This document shows, in pieces, positions 6,475 through 13,572 of a DNA stretch of 14,010 nt. How positions within the stretch are numbered: the first letter of the stretch is position 1; each line of letters begins with the position of its first letter. The position numbers and the translations under genes are program-made. Origin of the DNA: CAVAVT01 sp963592185 (GTDB taxonomy: Bacteria; Bacillota; Negativicutes; Selenomonadales; Selenomonadaceae); assembly GCA_963592185.1 (NCBI GenBank), contig CAVAVT010000038.1, positions 1 to 14,010 on the forward strand, written 5' to 3'. Under the pieces are notes generated by a model. That model was not told where the DNA came from, ran no database searches, and worked only from the letters and a program-made list of their open reading frames with translations.

Positions 6475-7623
6475 CTACAGCTCAATTACACGGCATTTGT
6501 ACTGTCCCGGATGCTCCGGCAGGGTGTACGCCGGCCGGCCCCCTGTTTCCTCCAGAAGCTGGTGGACATATTTCATAATAATGTCCGGTGTCATGTGCTT
6601 CATGCAGGCAAGGTTATCCTCCCCATTTTTCGGGCATTCGTGAATGCCGCAGGGATGGCATTTGTCCGGTGTCTTGATGAGGATATCCTTTGCATCATAG
6701 GGATAAAATCCCGGCACCGGGGAGGCTCCAAACATGGTGACAACGGGCACGTTCATGGCAACTCCCACATGCATCGGCCCGGAGTCCGTGGTAAGGAACA
6801 GTGAGCATCTTTTGAGAAGCCCGGCAAGCACCGCCAAGGATACCCTTCCGGTAAAAATTTTCACTTTATCGCTGTCCCTATGCTTCATCTGTGAAAGGCA
6901 TTTATCCACGATTTCCCTGTCCATTGGACCGCCGAAAAACGCCACGGTGTATCCCTCATCTATCAGCTCATCGGCGCACTCAGCAAAGTAGGAGTCCAGC
7001 CATCTCTTGGTTTTCCAGCTGGCACCGATGTTGAAGGCTATTACCTTTGGAGCTGTGTCCTCAGAGCTTATTACCTCACGCTCCCAAAGGGATGCCGCTT
7101 CCTGTTCCGCCTTTTCCGGAAGCCACATTTCAAGCCCTCTGTCGTCTATCTTGTCTATCCCAACAGCCTGCTCCAGCACATCGAAATGGGAATGTATCTG
7201 ATGCTTTACCGCCTTCAGGTTCGGCAGGACTTTAGTGAAAAAAAGCGAAAAGCCCGGCTTTGAATAGCCCACTATGCGCTTTGCTCCGCTGAAGGCCGCC
7301 AATGCCGAGGCACGCTCGTTTCTATGAAGGTTGATAACCAAATCGTAATGTTTGCTGCGGACCTTTTTTATAAACTGATAGAATGCCCCCATGTGGTCGT
7401 CCTTACCCTTTTTGTCTATCAGCAGGCATTCGTCAAGGTTCTTGTTGTACTGCACCAAATCCGCCAGCTTTTTGTCTGCCAAAAGGGTCAGCCGGGCCTT
7501 AGGATAGTTACTTCTAAGGGTTCTAAGCACCGGTGTCACCAGCATCAGATCCCCCAGATGCATCAGGTTGATAACCAATATATTTTTGTAGTCCGGCAAG
7601 GACTTGCTGGTTTCTTCACTCAT
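6475..7623 (-). CDS. GT9 LPS heptosyltransferase with C-terminal extension
   Basis: A 382-residue GT9 heptosyltransferase that would transfer heptose from ADP-heptose to the growing LPS core on the inner face of the cytoplasmic membrane. The N-terminal domain opens with ILVINLMHLGDLMLVTPVL (15-33) including the conserved G-D pair (24-25). The C-terminal domain has SWKTKRW (202-208) and the donor motif TDSGPMH (279-285). A four-cysteine cluster (322, 325, 330, 340) follows. About 20 residues after the last helix (from about 360) form a tail, rich in Pro, Gly and Tyr, that is absent from the other three GT9 proteins here. The ATG has AAGGGGAT upstream, 15 bases after the GT2 gene. Which heptose position it fills (HepII, HepIII or a branch) is not decided by sequence. 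Confidence 0.9.
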   Translation of the reverse strand: MSEETSKSLPDYKNILVINLMHLGDLMLVTPVLRTLRSNYPKARLTLLADKKLADLVQYNKNLDECLLIDKKGKDDHMGAFYQFIKKVRSKHYDLVINLHRNERASALAAFSGAKRIVGYSKPGFSLFFTKVLPNLKAVKHQIHSHFDVLEQAVGIDKIDDRGLEMWLPEKAEQEAASLWEREVISSEDTAPKVIAFNIGASWKTKRWLDSYFAECADELIDEGYTVAFFGGPMDREIVDKCLSQMKHRDSDKVKIFTGRVSLAVLAGLLKRCSLFLTTDSGPMHVGVAMNVPVVTMFGASPVPGFYPYDAKDILIKTPDKCHPCGIHECPKNGEDNLACMKHMTPDIIMKYVHQLLEETGGRPAYTLPEHPGQYKCRVIEL

Positions 7624-7638
7624 AAAAATCCCCTTAGC

Positions 7639-8376
7639 TCAGCTTCCGTATTTCAGCTTTAAATATTTTACCAAATCCGCATAGGCCGCCATGAGGGACA
7701 TGATAAATCCTAAAAATCCCTCTCTAAAGCCCTGCTTCATAATATATGCCTTTATGAAGGCGAAAAACGCATGGGACAGCACAGTTCCTGCACCAGCTGT
7801 TTTTCCACGCTTCTTCAGATTTTCTGCGTTGATGCTGGTGTAGCGGTTGAACTTGTCAAAATAGCTTTTCCAACTGTTATAAGTGTAGTGCCGCATGACA
7901 TTTTTCATCTGATGGAGCGGCACTGTGATATTGGCGTGTTCGTGGACAGCCCCCTCCCACTGTACGGCGGTACGGGGATAGAGCCTCAGTGAAAAATCCG
8001 GACTCATGGGACCGTGCTTCATCAGCTGCCCGAAGGCCACGTTGAGACGCTTTATCTCATAGGCCGCCGGTTCATTTTTCTCCACAATTTCAAGGATTTC
8101 CTGAGCCGCTTCCTCCGTCAGCCTTTCGTCCGCATCCAGATAGAATATCCACTGCGCATCGGTCTGAGTCAGGGCGAAGTTTCTCTGGGCGGCAAAGCCC
8201 TCATCCATGGGATGGTCCACTACTCTCGCCCCAAGGCTTTCCGCCAGCTCCACGGTCCTATCTGTGCTGCCTGAGTCCACCACAAGGACATCATCGGCAA
8301 AGGAGGCGTTTTTCACGCATTCCTCAATATTCTGTTCCTCGTTGTAGGCCAGTATTATGACCGTAAGCTTCGGCAT
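7639..8376 (-). CDS. Family 2 glycosyltransferase, WaaE/KdtX/LgtF type
   Basis: A 245-residue GT2 enzyme of the WaaE/KdtX/LgtF group, whose studied members add beta-glucose to inner-core heptose I. The nucleotide-binding half contains VIILAYNEEQNIEEC (6-20), VVDSGSTDRT (32-41) and the metal-binding D81-A-D83 in YLDADE. The acceptor half has SLRLYPR (129-135) and WEGAVHEHANI (140-150), a typical family signature. A moderately hydrophobic C-terminal region (about 200-235) may sit at the membrane surface. Its ATG overlaps the stop of the upstream GT9 gene by one base (TAATG), so the two are probably translationally coupled. The position among heptosyltransferases fits a core glucosyltransferase; the donor sugar is inferred. 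Confidence 0.88.
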   Translation of the reverse strand: MPKLTVIILAYNEEQNIEECVKNASFADDVLVVDSGSTDRTVELAESLGARVVDHPMDEGFAAQRNFALTQTDAQWIFYLDADERLTEEAAQEILEIVEKNEPAAYEIKRLNVAFGQLMKHGPMSPDFSLRLYPRTAVQWEGAVHEHANITVPLHQMKNVMRHYTYNSWKSYFDKFNRYTSINAENLKKRGKTAGAGTVLSHAFFAFIKAYIMKQGFREGFLGFIMSLMAAYADLVKYLKLKYGS

Positions 8377-9416
8377 TATTCCTTCCCCTTTGCGGCCAGC
8401 CTTTTGTCTATGGCGTTGATTATCTCAGTCGGGGTAAGCTTTCCCATGCATCCGTCTGCGCACTGGGCTTTGCCCCAGCAGGGAGAGCATACTCTCTCGT
8501 GATAAATGGTGATATCTTCCTTGCCCCTTGGTCCCCAAACCTTGGGATCCGTTGGTCCGAACATGGCGACTGTCGGGCATCCTGCGGCCTGTGCCATGTG
8601 CATGGGGCCTGTGTCCACTGTCACCATAAGAGCTGCACTTTTGAGAAGAACCGCCAGCTCCTGAAGGTTGAATACTCCTGCCAGCACCCGGCCCTGGTCA
8701 AGCCCTGCGGCCTTTGCCATATGGTCCAGCTGAGAATGTTCCCCCTTGCCGCCGATAAGGTATACAGGGCCCTTTTCCTCCATATGGTGAATTACCTGAA
8801 CCGCCGTAAGCTCTGGAAGATTCTTTTTCTCATAGCTTCCGATTGGACAGAGCAGCATGGCTCCCTCCCGGGGAACTCCCAGTATGTCCGACTTTACCTC
8901 AAAGCCTTTTTCCGCAACCTCCGGTATACGGAACTCAAGGGAGGTATCGCTGGTGTCCAAATGAAGGGGCTTCAACACCTCCAAGTGGTTCAGTGACTCG
9001 TGCTTTATGCCCTCCCTGTGATGGGAAGTTACACGGTTCAGGAAAAATTCCCCCTGCTGGGCATCGTAGCCCACACGGATTGGAATCCTTGCAAGCCATG
9101 CCACAACAGCTCCACGGACAGCAAAATTCATGCATATTGCCATGTCAAAATGCTTTTTCCGAAGAGCTTTTGCCATGCGCATCATTCCCATTATGCCCTT
9201 CTGCTCCCCACGCTTGTCGTAGACTATTACCTCATCCACATAAGGATTCATCTCAGCCACGGAGGCTGTGAGAGGCATGGTCATCATGGTTATCCGTGCC
9301 TTGGGAAAAGCTCCCCTTATGGCACGAAGTGTGGGAGTAGCCAGTATAACGTCACCTATAAAAGCCAAATCTATAACGAGAATCCGGCTTATTTTTTTGG
9401 TTTCCGCCTTAGTCAT
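8376..9416 (-). CDS. GT9 LPS heptosyltransferase (WaaF-like)
   Basis: A 346-residue GT9 heptosyltransferase. The N-terminal strand and loop RILVIDLAFIGDVILATPTL (11-30) carry the G-D pair (21-22). The donor domain holds PIGSYEKKNLP (191-201), TVDTGPMH (266-273) and FGPTDPKVWGP (286-296). Cysteines 310, 313, 319 and 323 form the quartet shared by the GT9 proteins of this window. The overall pattern is closer to the WaaF/RfaQ side of the family than to WaaC, suggesting transfer of a second or later heptose, which is inference. The ATG at 9416 has GGTGAGG upstream and lies 17 bases after the previous stop. The stop codon shares one base with the start of the GT2 gene. Confidence 0.9.
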   Translation of the reverse strand: MTKAETKKISRILVIDLAFIGDVILATPTLRAIRGAFPKARITMMTMPLTASVAEMNPYVDEVIVYDKRGEQKGIMGMMRMAKALRKKHFDMAICMNFAVRGAVVAWLARIPIRVGYDAQQGEFFLNRVTSHHREGIKHESLNHLEVLKPLHLDTSDTSLEFRIPEVAEKGFEVKSDILGVPREGAMLLCPIGSYEKKNLPELTAVQVIHHMEEKGPVYLIGGKGEHSQLDHMAKAAGLDQGRVLAGVFNLQELAVLLKSAALMVTVDTGPMHMAQAAGCPTVAMFGPTDPKVWGPRGKEDITIYHERVCSPCWGKAQCADGCMGKLTPTEIINAIDKRLAAKGKE

Positions 9417-9433
9417 CAGAAATCCTCACCTAA

Positions 9434-10456
9434 TCAAAGCTTCAAAAGCTCTGCAATCCTTTTCTGAACCTGCTCCGGTCTTATGACTGCAAGACAGTCA
9501 TGGTCCTCAGGGCAGGCTCTTTTCCAGCAATATTTGCAAGGTCTGTCAGCCTCAATGGCATTTTCCAGCTGTCCATAGGGACCGTTGCGGTTTGCATCCG
9601 TTGGACCCATGGTCATTACTGTGGGAATGCCCATACCAGCTGAAAGATGTACCGGTCCTGTGTCTCCGCCTACTGTTACGGCAGCGCCTTTTATCACTGC
9701 TGCAAGCTGCTTCAACGTGGTACTTCCCACAATGTTCACTGGAGGTATCTCAGCCTTGGCTGTAATATCCGCCGCAAGGCTCTTGTCCAGTGCTCCTCCT
9801 CCAATTATAACAGGTACTATTCCTTTATCATAGAGCCAGTCGCTGAGCCTTGCGAAATGCTCCGTTGGCCAGCGCTTGTTGGGCCAGTTGGCTCCCGGTG
9901 CCAGCACTGCGTAGGGATTTCCTTCCTTTGCTCCGGCAAATCTCAGGGCGCTCAGGGCCTTTTTCTGATCCTCCGGAGTTATTTCCATGGGGAAAACAAC
10001 TTTTTTCACCGGACAGCCCAGTTCTCTCACCACGTCAAGGTAACGCTCCACAATGTGTCCCTCTGCATGAGGACCTCTTACGGGACGGCTAATCTTGTCG
10101 CTCAGCTCACGCATATTGCAGGTGCCAAGTCTCACTGGAGCCTTGGAGCACCAGGCAATGGCTGCAGATTTAAAAAGTCCCTGAAGGTCCAATGCCACAT
10201 CGTACTTCCGGACTCCCAATCGCTTACGGAAGGGTCCTATGTTTTCCATGAAGCCCTTAAAGCTCTTGAATTTCTTTTTCTCAAAAACGATTATATCGTC
10301 TATGTAGGGATTGTCCCTAAGGATGTCGTATGCCGGAGGCTCTACCACCCAGGTCACATGACAGTCGGGATAAGCCTCCTTCAATGCGTGTGAAACAGGC
10401 AGTGCATGGATTACGTCCCCTATTGCGCTAAGCTTCACTACCAATATGTTCTTCAT
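9434..10456 (-). CDS. waaC: LPS heptosyltransferase I-like (WaaC-like GT9)
   Basis: A 340-residue GT9 protein with the best WaaC character of the four. WaaC adds the first heptose to Kdo2-lipid A. Visible signs are VVKLSAIGDVIHALP (6-20, D14 matching the proposed catalytic Asp of E. coli WaaC), TWVVEP (35-40), YDVALDLQGLFKSAA (85-99), WPNKRWP (191-197, K194), GGDTGPVH (263-270) and MGPTD (283-287). The cysteine quartet is at 307, 310, 315 and 321. The ATG overlaps the rfaE2 stop by one base (TGATG), indicating translational coupling to the enzyme that makes its donor precursor. Assignment as the first heptosyltransferase is based on these motifs and its place as the first transferase in the operon. 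Confidence 0.88.
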   Translation of the reverse strand: MKNILVVKLSAIGDVIHALPVSHALKEAYPDCHVTWVVEPPAYDILRDNPYIDDIIVFEKKKFKSFKGFMENIGPFRKRLGVRKYDVALDLQGLFKSAAIAWCSKAPVRLGTCNMRELSDKISRPVRGPHAEGHIVERYLDVVRELGCPVKKVVFPMEITPEDQKKALSALRFAGAKEGNPYAVLAPGANWPNKRWPTEHFARLSDWLYDKGIVPVIIGGGALDKSLAADITAKAEIPPVNIVGSTTLKQLAAVIKGAAVTVGGDTGPVHLSAGMGIPTVMTMGPTDANRNGPYGQLENAIEADRPCKYCWKRACPEDHDCLAVIRPEQVQKRIAELLKL

Positions 10457-10944
10457 CAGGCTTTTCCTTCCTCGATTTTGCGGATTACATTGGAAGTGGA
10501 GCGTCCCTCCACCAAGTCAATGAATTCCACTTTTCCGCCGTAGCTCTGGACGATTTTCGCCTCTGGCAGGGTGTCCAGGGTGTAGTCCCCTCCCTTGGCG
10601 TATACATCCGGCTTCACCTTGGCAATAATCTGCTCTGCGGTCTTTTCACCGAAAAGCACTACATAGTCCACAGACTCCAGTGCATCCACTACTTCAGCCC
10701 TGTCCAGCTCCCCGTTAATGGGGCGGCTTGGACCTTTGTTAGTTCGAACTGATGCGTCGGTGTTCAGCCCCAGTACCAGACAGTCCCCCAGGGATCGTGC
10801 CATTTTCAAATATCTCACATGACCTGCATGAAGTATGTCAAAGCAGCCATTGGTAAAGACTATTTTCTTCCTTCCCTTGCGAAGGATTTCGCAAAAGCTC
10901 TCTATGTCCTTTTCGTCTATCAGCAAGATAAACGCTCCCTTCAT
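10456..10944 (-). CDS. rfaE2: D-glycero-beta-D-manno-heptose 1-phosphate adenylyltransferase
   Basis: RfaE2 joins AMP from ATP to heptose 1-phosphate, giving ADP-D-glycero-D-manno-heptose. The product (162 residues from the ATG) is a cytidylyltransferase-like nucleotidyltransferase matching the C-terminal half of HldE: FTNGCFDILHAGH (30-42, with the H-A-G-H nucleotide-binding motif), GLNTDASV (59-66), RPING (74-78), KGGDY (117-121) and GRSTSNVIRKI (147-157). The start is uncertain. The ATG at 10944 has no evident Shine-Dalgarno, while an in-frame TTG at 10926 follows AGGGAG by 8 bases and would give a more typical 156-residue protein. It begins 9 bases after the stop of the divergent kinase and is in the same frame as it. 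Confidence 0.93.
   Translation of the reverse strand: MKGAFILLIDEKDIESFCEILRKGRKKIVFTNGCFDILHAGHVRYLKMARSLGDCLVLGLNTDASVRTNKGPSRPINGELDRAEVVDALESVDYVVLFGEKTAEQIIAKVKPDVYAKGGDYTLDTLPEAKIVQSYGGKVEFIDLVEGRSTSNVIRKIEEGKA
10935..10940 (-). promoter_or_regulatory. Possible Shine-Dalgarno site for an alternative rfaE2 start
   Basis: The minus strand reads AGGGAG 8 bases before the in-frame TTG at 10926. It lies just inside the ATG-started frame. It makes the TTG a serious alternative start because nothing similar precedes the ATG at 10944. Confidence 0.45.
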
Positions 10945-10953
10945 GCAGTAAAA

Positions 10954-11985
10954 TCAATGCTCTGAAGCCAAGTCGAATCTTTCTCCCTTGCTGCCGTAAA
11001 GCTCGGACACCTTGTTTGTAAGCTCCGCTGAACTTACTGTTGCGGTGCCTTTTTTACGGACAGCAATGCCTGAAGCAATGTTTGAAAGAATTGCCGCCTT
11101 CAAGGGACTAACTCCCCCCGCAAGTGCAAGGATAACAACTGACACGCAGGTATCTCCTGCGCCGGATACATCAAAAACCTCGCTTCTATCTGAAACCGGA
11201 ATATTATCGATTTCCCCAGAGGACTGGATGAGGGTCATGCCCTGCTCTCCACGGGTTACAAGGATTCCTTTAGCCTTAAGCTCTAAGGCCAGCTCCCGGC
11301 CGGCTTCATAAATATCCTCTTCAGTTTTGAGCTTTCGTCCAACTGCTGCGGAAAGCTCCGCATCGTTCTGCTTTATGTAGTCCACGCTCTTAAAGCGGTG
11401 GATATCGTAGCGTGAATCAACTATTGTCGGAATACCCAGCTTTTTGCATTCTGCAATTACAGCCTCAGTAATCATTGGAGATACCGTTCCATCGCCATAG
11501 TCGCTGAGAACCACGCCGCCCATATCCTTTAAGATTCCAAGGATATAGCCCAAGAGCCTTTTTTCATCCTCACTGGATACCGGTTCCTTGGAGGCATTGT
11601 CGATTCTCACAATCTGCTGGCTTACTGTAGTACGTCCACCTGCGATTACACGGGTCTTGGAAATGGTTACGTGATTTTCCACAGGAAGAAGTCCCTCGGT
11701 ATTTACACCGGCATTTTTCAAAGTGTCCACAAGACCCTCTCCAGCCTTGTCAGAACCGATAAAGCCTGCGGCGTAAACCTGTCCCCCAAGGGTTGCGGCA
11801 TTGTTCACTACGTTTGCCGCTCCTCCGGGAACCACACGCTCCTCCCCCTGCTCCAGCACCAGCACGGGAGCCTCACGGGAAATACGGGATATACTGCCCA
11901 TAAGGTAGATGTCCGCAATCATATCGCCAAGCACAAGAACCTTCTGGCCCTTGAGCCTTTCAATTATAGCCTGCAAATCAGTCAT
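10954..11985 (-). CDS. Divergent PfkB-family kinase, RfaE1/HldE kinase-like
   Basis: A 343-residue ribokinase-family sugar kinase related to the heptose 7-phosphate kinase half of HldE. Kept features are VLGDMIADIYLMG (18-30), GGAANVVNN (54-62), SDYGDG (161-166) and the catalytic DVSGAGDT (272-279, D278). Several positions conserved in HldE kinases and in the canonical paralogue at 5388-6431 differ: SRISREAP for the usual SRISPEAP, RIDNAS for RLDFEE, DSRYD (190-194) for DPKGT, and IKQND (204-208) for LTPN. The sugar pocket may therefore be altered. A perfect GGAGGA site precedes the ATG, 12 bases after the lptD-like stop. It may be a second heptose kinase, or act on another sugar phosphate; adjacency to rfaE2 favours heptose. 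Confidence 0.85.
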   Translation of the reverse strand: MTDLQAIIERLKGQKVLVLGDMIADIYLMGSISRISREAPVLVLEQGEERVVPGGAANVVNNAATLGGQVYAAGFIGSDKAGEGLVDTLKNAGVNTEGLLPVENHVTISKTRVIAGGRTTVSQQIVRIDNASKEPVSSEDEKRLLGYILGILKDMGGVVLSDYGDGTVSPMITEAVIAECKKLGIPTIVDSRYDIHRFKSVDYIKQNDAELSAAVGRKLKTEEDIYEAGRELALELKAKGILVTRGEQGMTLIQSSGEIDNIPVSDRSEVFDVSGAGDTCVSVVILALAGGVSPLKAAILSNIASGIAVRKKGTATVSSAELTNKVSELYGSKGERFDLASEH

Positions 11986-11990
11986 TTTCT

Positions 11991-11996
11991 TCCTCC
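11991..11996 (-). promoter_or_regulatory. Strong Shine-Dalgarno site of the divergent kinase
   Basis: The minus strand reads GGAGGA, 5 bases before the ATG at 11985. It confirms the start and suggests efficient independent initiation after the lptD-like gene. Confidence 0.7.
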
Positions 11997-11997
11997 A

Positions 11998-13545
11998 TTA
12001 CCAAGGCTGGAACTGAACGCCCACATTCCACTGCTTGCGCTTTGCACGATAGCGGACAATAAGCTCCGCACAGTGAATGTCGTGGAACCAGTAGTAGTCA
12101 ATGTCCTTCAGCTGTTTTGTGGACATATCGTAATTAAAGCCCATTGCCAGACGGTCATGGTCGCTGAAGGCATAGCTTCCACCAAACTCCAACTTTCTGG
12201 AGTAATCGTCCAAATTGTAATTAAACAGCGAGTTCTGAGAATTGTTATGAGTAAAGTGATATCCCATGTAGGCCGTAAATCTCTTATTGAAATCTTTTAT
12301 GAGTGTAACATCGTAGTTGAAGCCACGATTGGTGGAATGGTTGAGACTTTCCTTTGTAACAGAGTAGCCCACGCTGTAGTTCAGCCTGAAGCCATTGATA
12401 AAGGTAGTATCTCTGCCAAGAGTAAACTTGTAGTAGCTATGTGTTGAGGTTTTGCCGTTCTGCTTCCACCTGCCCCACTCACCATCAATTACATAGTAGA
12501 TTGGCCACTTTCCAATGTGATTTACATACTTGTATATCAGGGTAGGAGACTTACGAATCCAGCGATTGTTGCTATCCTCATAATAACCATGGCGAAGCTG
12601 CCAGGTATTTCCACCATTGGACCAGTTGATTCCTGCTACGCCCTTAAATTTTTTCTTAGTGTAGTAGGTCAGCTCACCAAAGCCGGAAACCCTGTCAGCA
12701 ATTGGGAAATCAACGGTGTCCCGAATCCAGAAACCGTTGTCATTGCTGTAGCCGACCTTAGGGAACCATGTATCAGATGTCTCGGAAATCTTTCTTACAG
12801 ATTTCTTGGAATGGTAAACCACAGTCCCTCCCAGCCAGTATTTGACGTTGTACATAATCATCAAATCCTGCTTCTGGAAAATCTCTATTCTGTCAGCACT
12901 TATATGATAATCCGGATGCTTTGCTGAGCACTTGGTGGTGGTAGCATTGTGAAGAATTGCCAAATCACGGAAAAGCTCTACCTTTTTTGCGGTAAAATAC
13001 TGATGGCTCATTTTTCCCTTGGCGTTCTCCATGGTTCCTTCGCCACTGAGAAAATCATATTTCGTGTTGTAGGCATCCATGGAAATATCAAAGGTCCCCT
13101 CTGTCATCTGAAGGATGTGGGCCTTATTGGTGACAATTACCCTCTGTGCCTTAAGGTTTCCCTCCATTTCCTCTGTGGTAAAGCGGCGTTTGTCCAGGGA
13201 TGTTATCTGTACATTGCCTGTTACGTAAAAATTTCCAGAACGCTGGTCGTAGAGCATGTCATCGCCGTTCAGCTCTATAGGGATGGGCTTGGACGGATCC
13301 AGCGGTTCACGAAGATTTTTCTTCATAGTCTTGACGTCTTTTTTCAACTGAATCTGCTCCTCTGTGGGAGTCAGCTCCTTCTGGCGCCGCCTGTTGTTCT
13401 CTATATAGTCCATTATGTCTGCACCTGTGTCAGTACTGGCTTCGTACCTAGCAGCCTCCACAGGTACAAGGGGAAATGTGGCGGAGAACATTGCTGCAGC
13501 CGCCGGTATTGCAAAACAGAGCTTCTGTTTATTGGTGATTTTCAT
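11998..13545 (-). CDS. lptD: LptD/OstA-family outer-membrane LPS assembly protein, short form
   Basis: A 515-residue secreted beta-barrel protein of the LptD/OstA family, which inserts LPS into the outer leaflet of the outer membrane. A signal peptide covers 1-31 (basic start, Ala-rich core, likely cut after VEA). A charged linker (about 45-85) leads to an OstA-like jellyroll region (about 88-195, with MLYDQRSGNFYVTGNV at 97-112). The LptD-type stretch ATTTKCSAKHPDYHISADRI follows (201-220), then NVKYWLGG (233-240), and a barrel of alternating aromatic strands to the C-terminal Trp (QFQPW), a typical outer-membrane targeting end. The mature part has two cysteines, C206 and C492; E. coli LptD has four. 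Length is well below the roughly 780 residues of E. coli LptD. It lies 27 bases after the preceding gene. A second, longer LptD elsewhere is possible. Confidence 0.82.
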   Translation of the reverse strand: MKITNKQKLCFAIPAAAAMFSATFPLVPVEAARYEASTDTGADIMDYIENNRRRQKELTPTEEQIQLKKDVKTMKKNLREPLDPSKPIPIELNGDDMLYDQRSGNFYVTGNVQITSLDKRRFTTEEMEGNLKAQRVIVTNKAHILQMTEGTFDISMDAYNTKYDFLSGEGTMENAKGKMSHQYFTAKKVELFRDLAILHNATTTKCSAKHPDYHISADRIEIFQKQDLMIMYNVKYWLGGTVVYHSKKSVRKISETSDTWFPKVGYSNDNGFWIRDTVDFPIADRVSGFGELTYYTKKKFKGVAGINWSNGGNTWQLRHGYYEDSNNRWIRKSPTLIYKYVNHIGKWPIYYVIDGEWGRWKQNGKTSTHSYYKFTLGRDTTFINGFRLNYSVGYSVTKESLNHSTNRGFNYDVTLIKDFNKRFTAYMGYHFTHNNSQNSLFNYNLDDYSRKLEFGGSYAFSDHDRLAMGFNYDMSTKQLKDIDYYWFHDIHCAELIVRYRAKRKQWNVGVQFQPW

Positions 13546-13572
13546 TTTTTACAGCTACCCCGATTCAAATAG

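Noticed and set aside
9647..10393. Plus-strand open frame of 248 codons
   Set aside because: It is antisense to the WaaC-like gene, whose motifs are intact, and its composition is unlike a real protein.
11671..12447. Plus-strand open frame of 258 codons across the kinase/lptD-like junction
   Set aside because: It is antisense to two well-supported genes, has no upstream ribosome site I can see and no recognisable motif.
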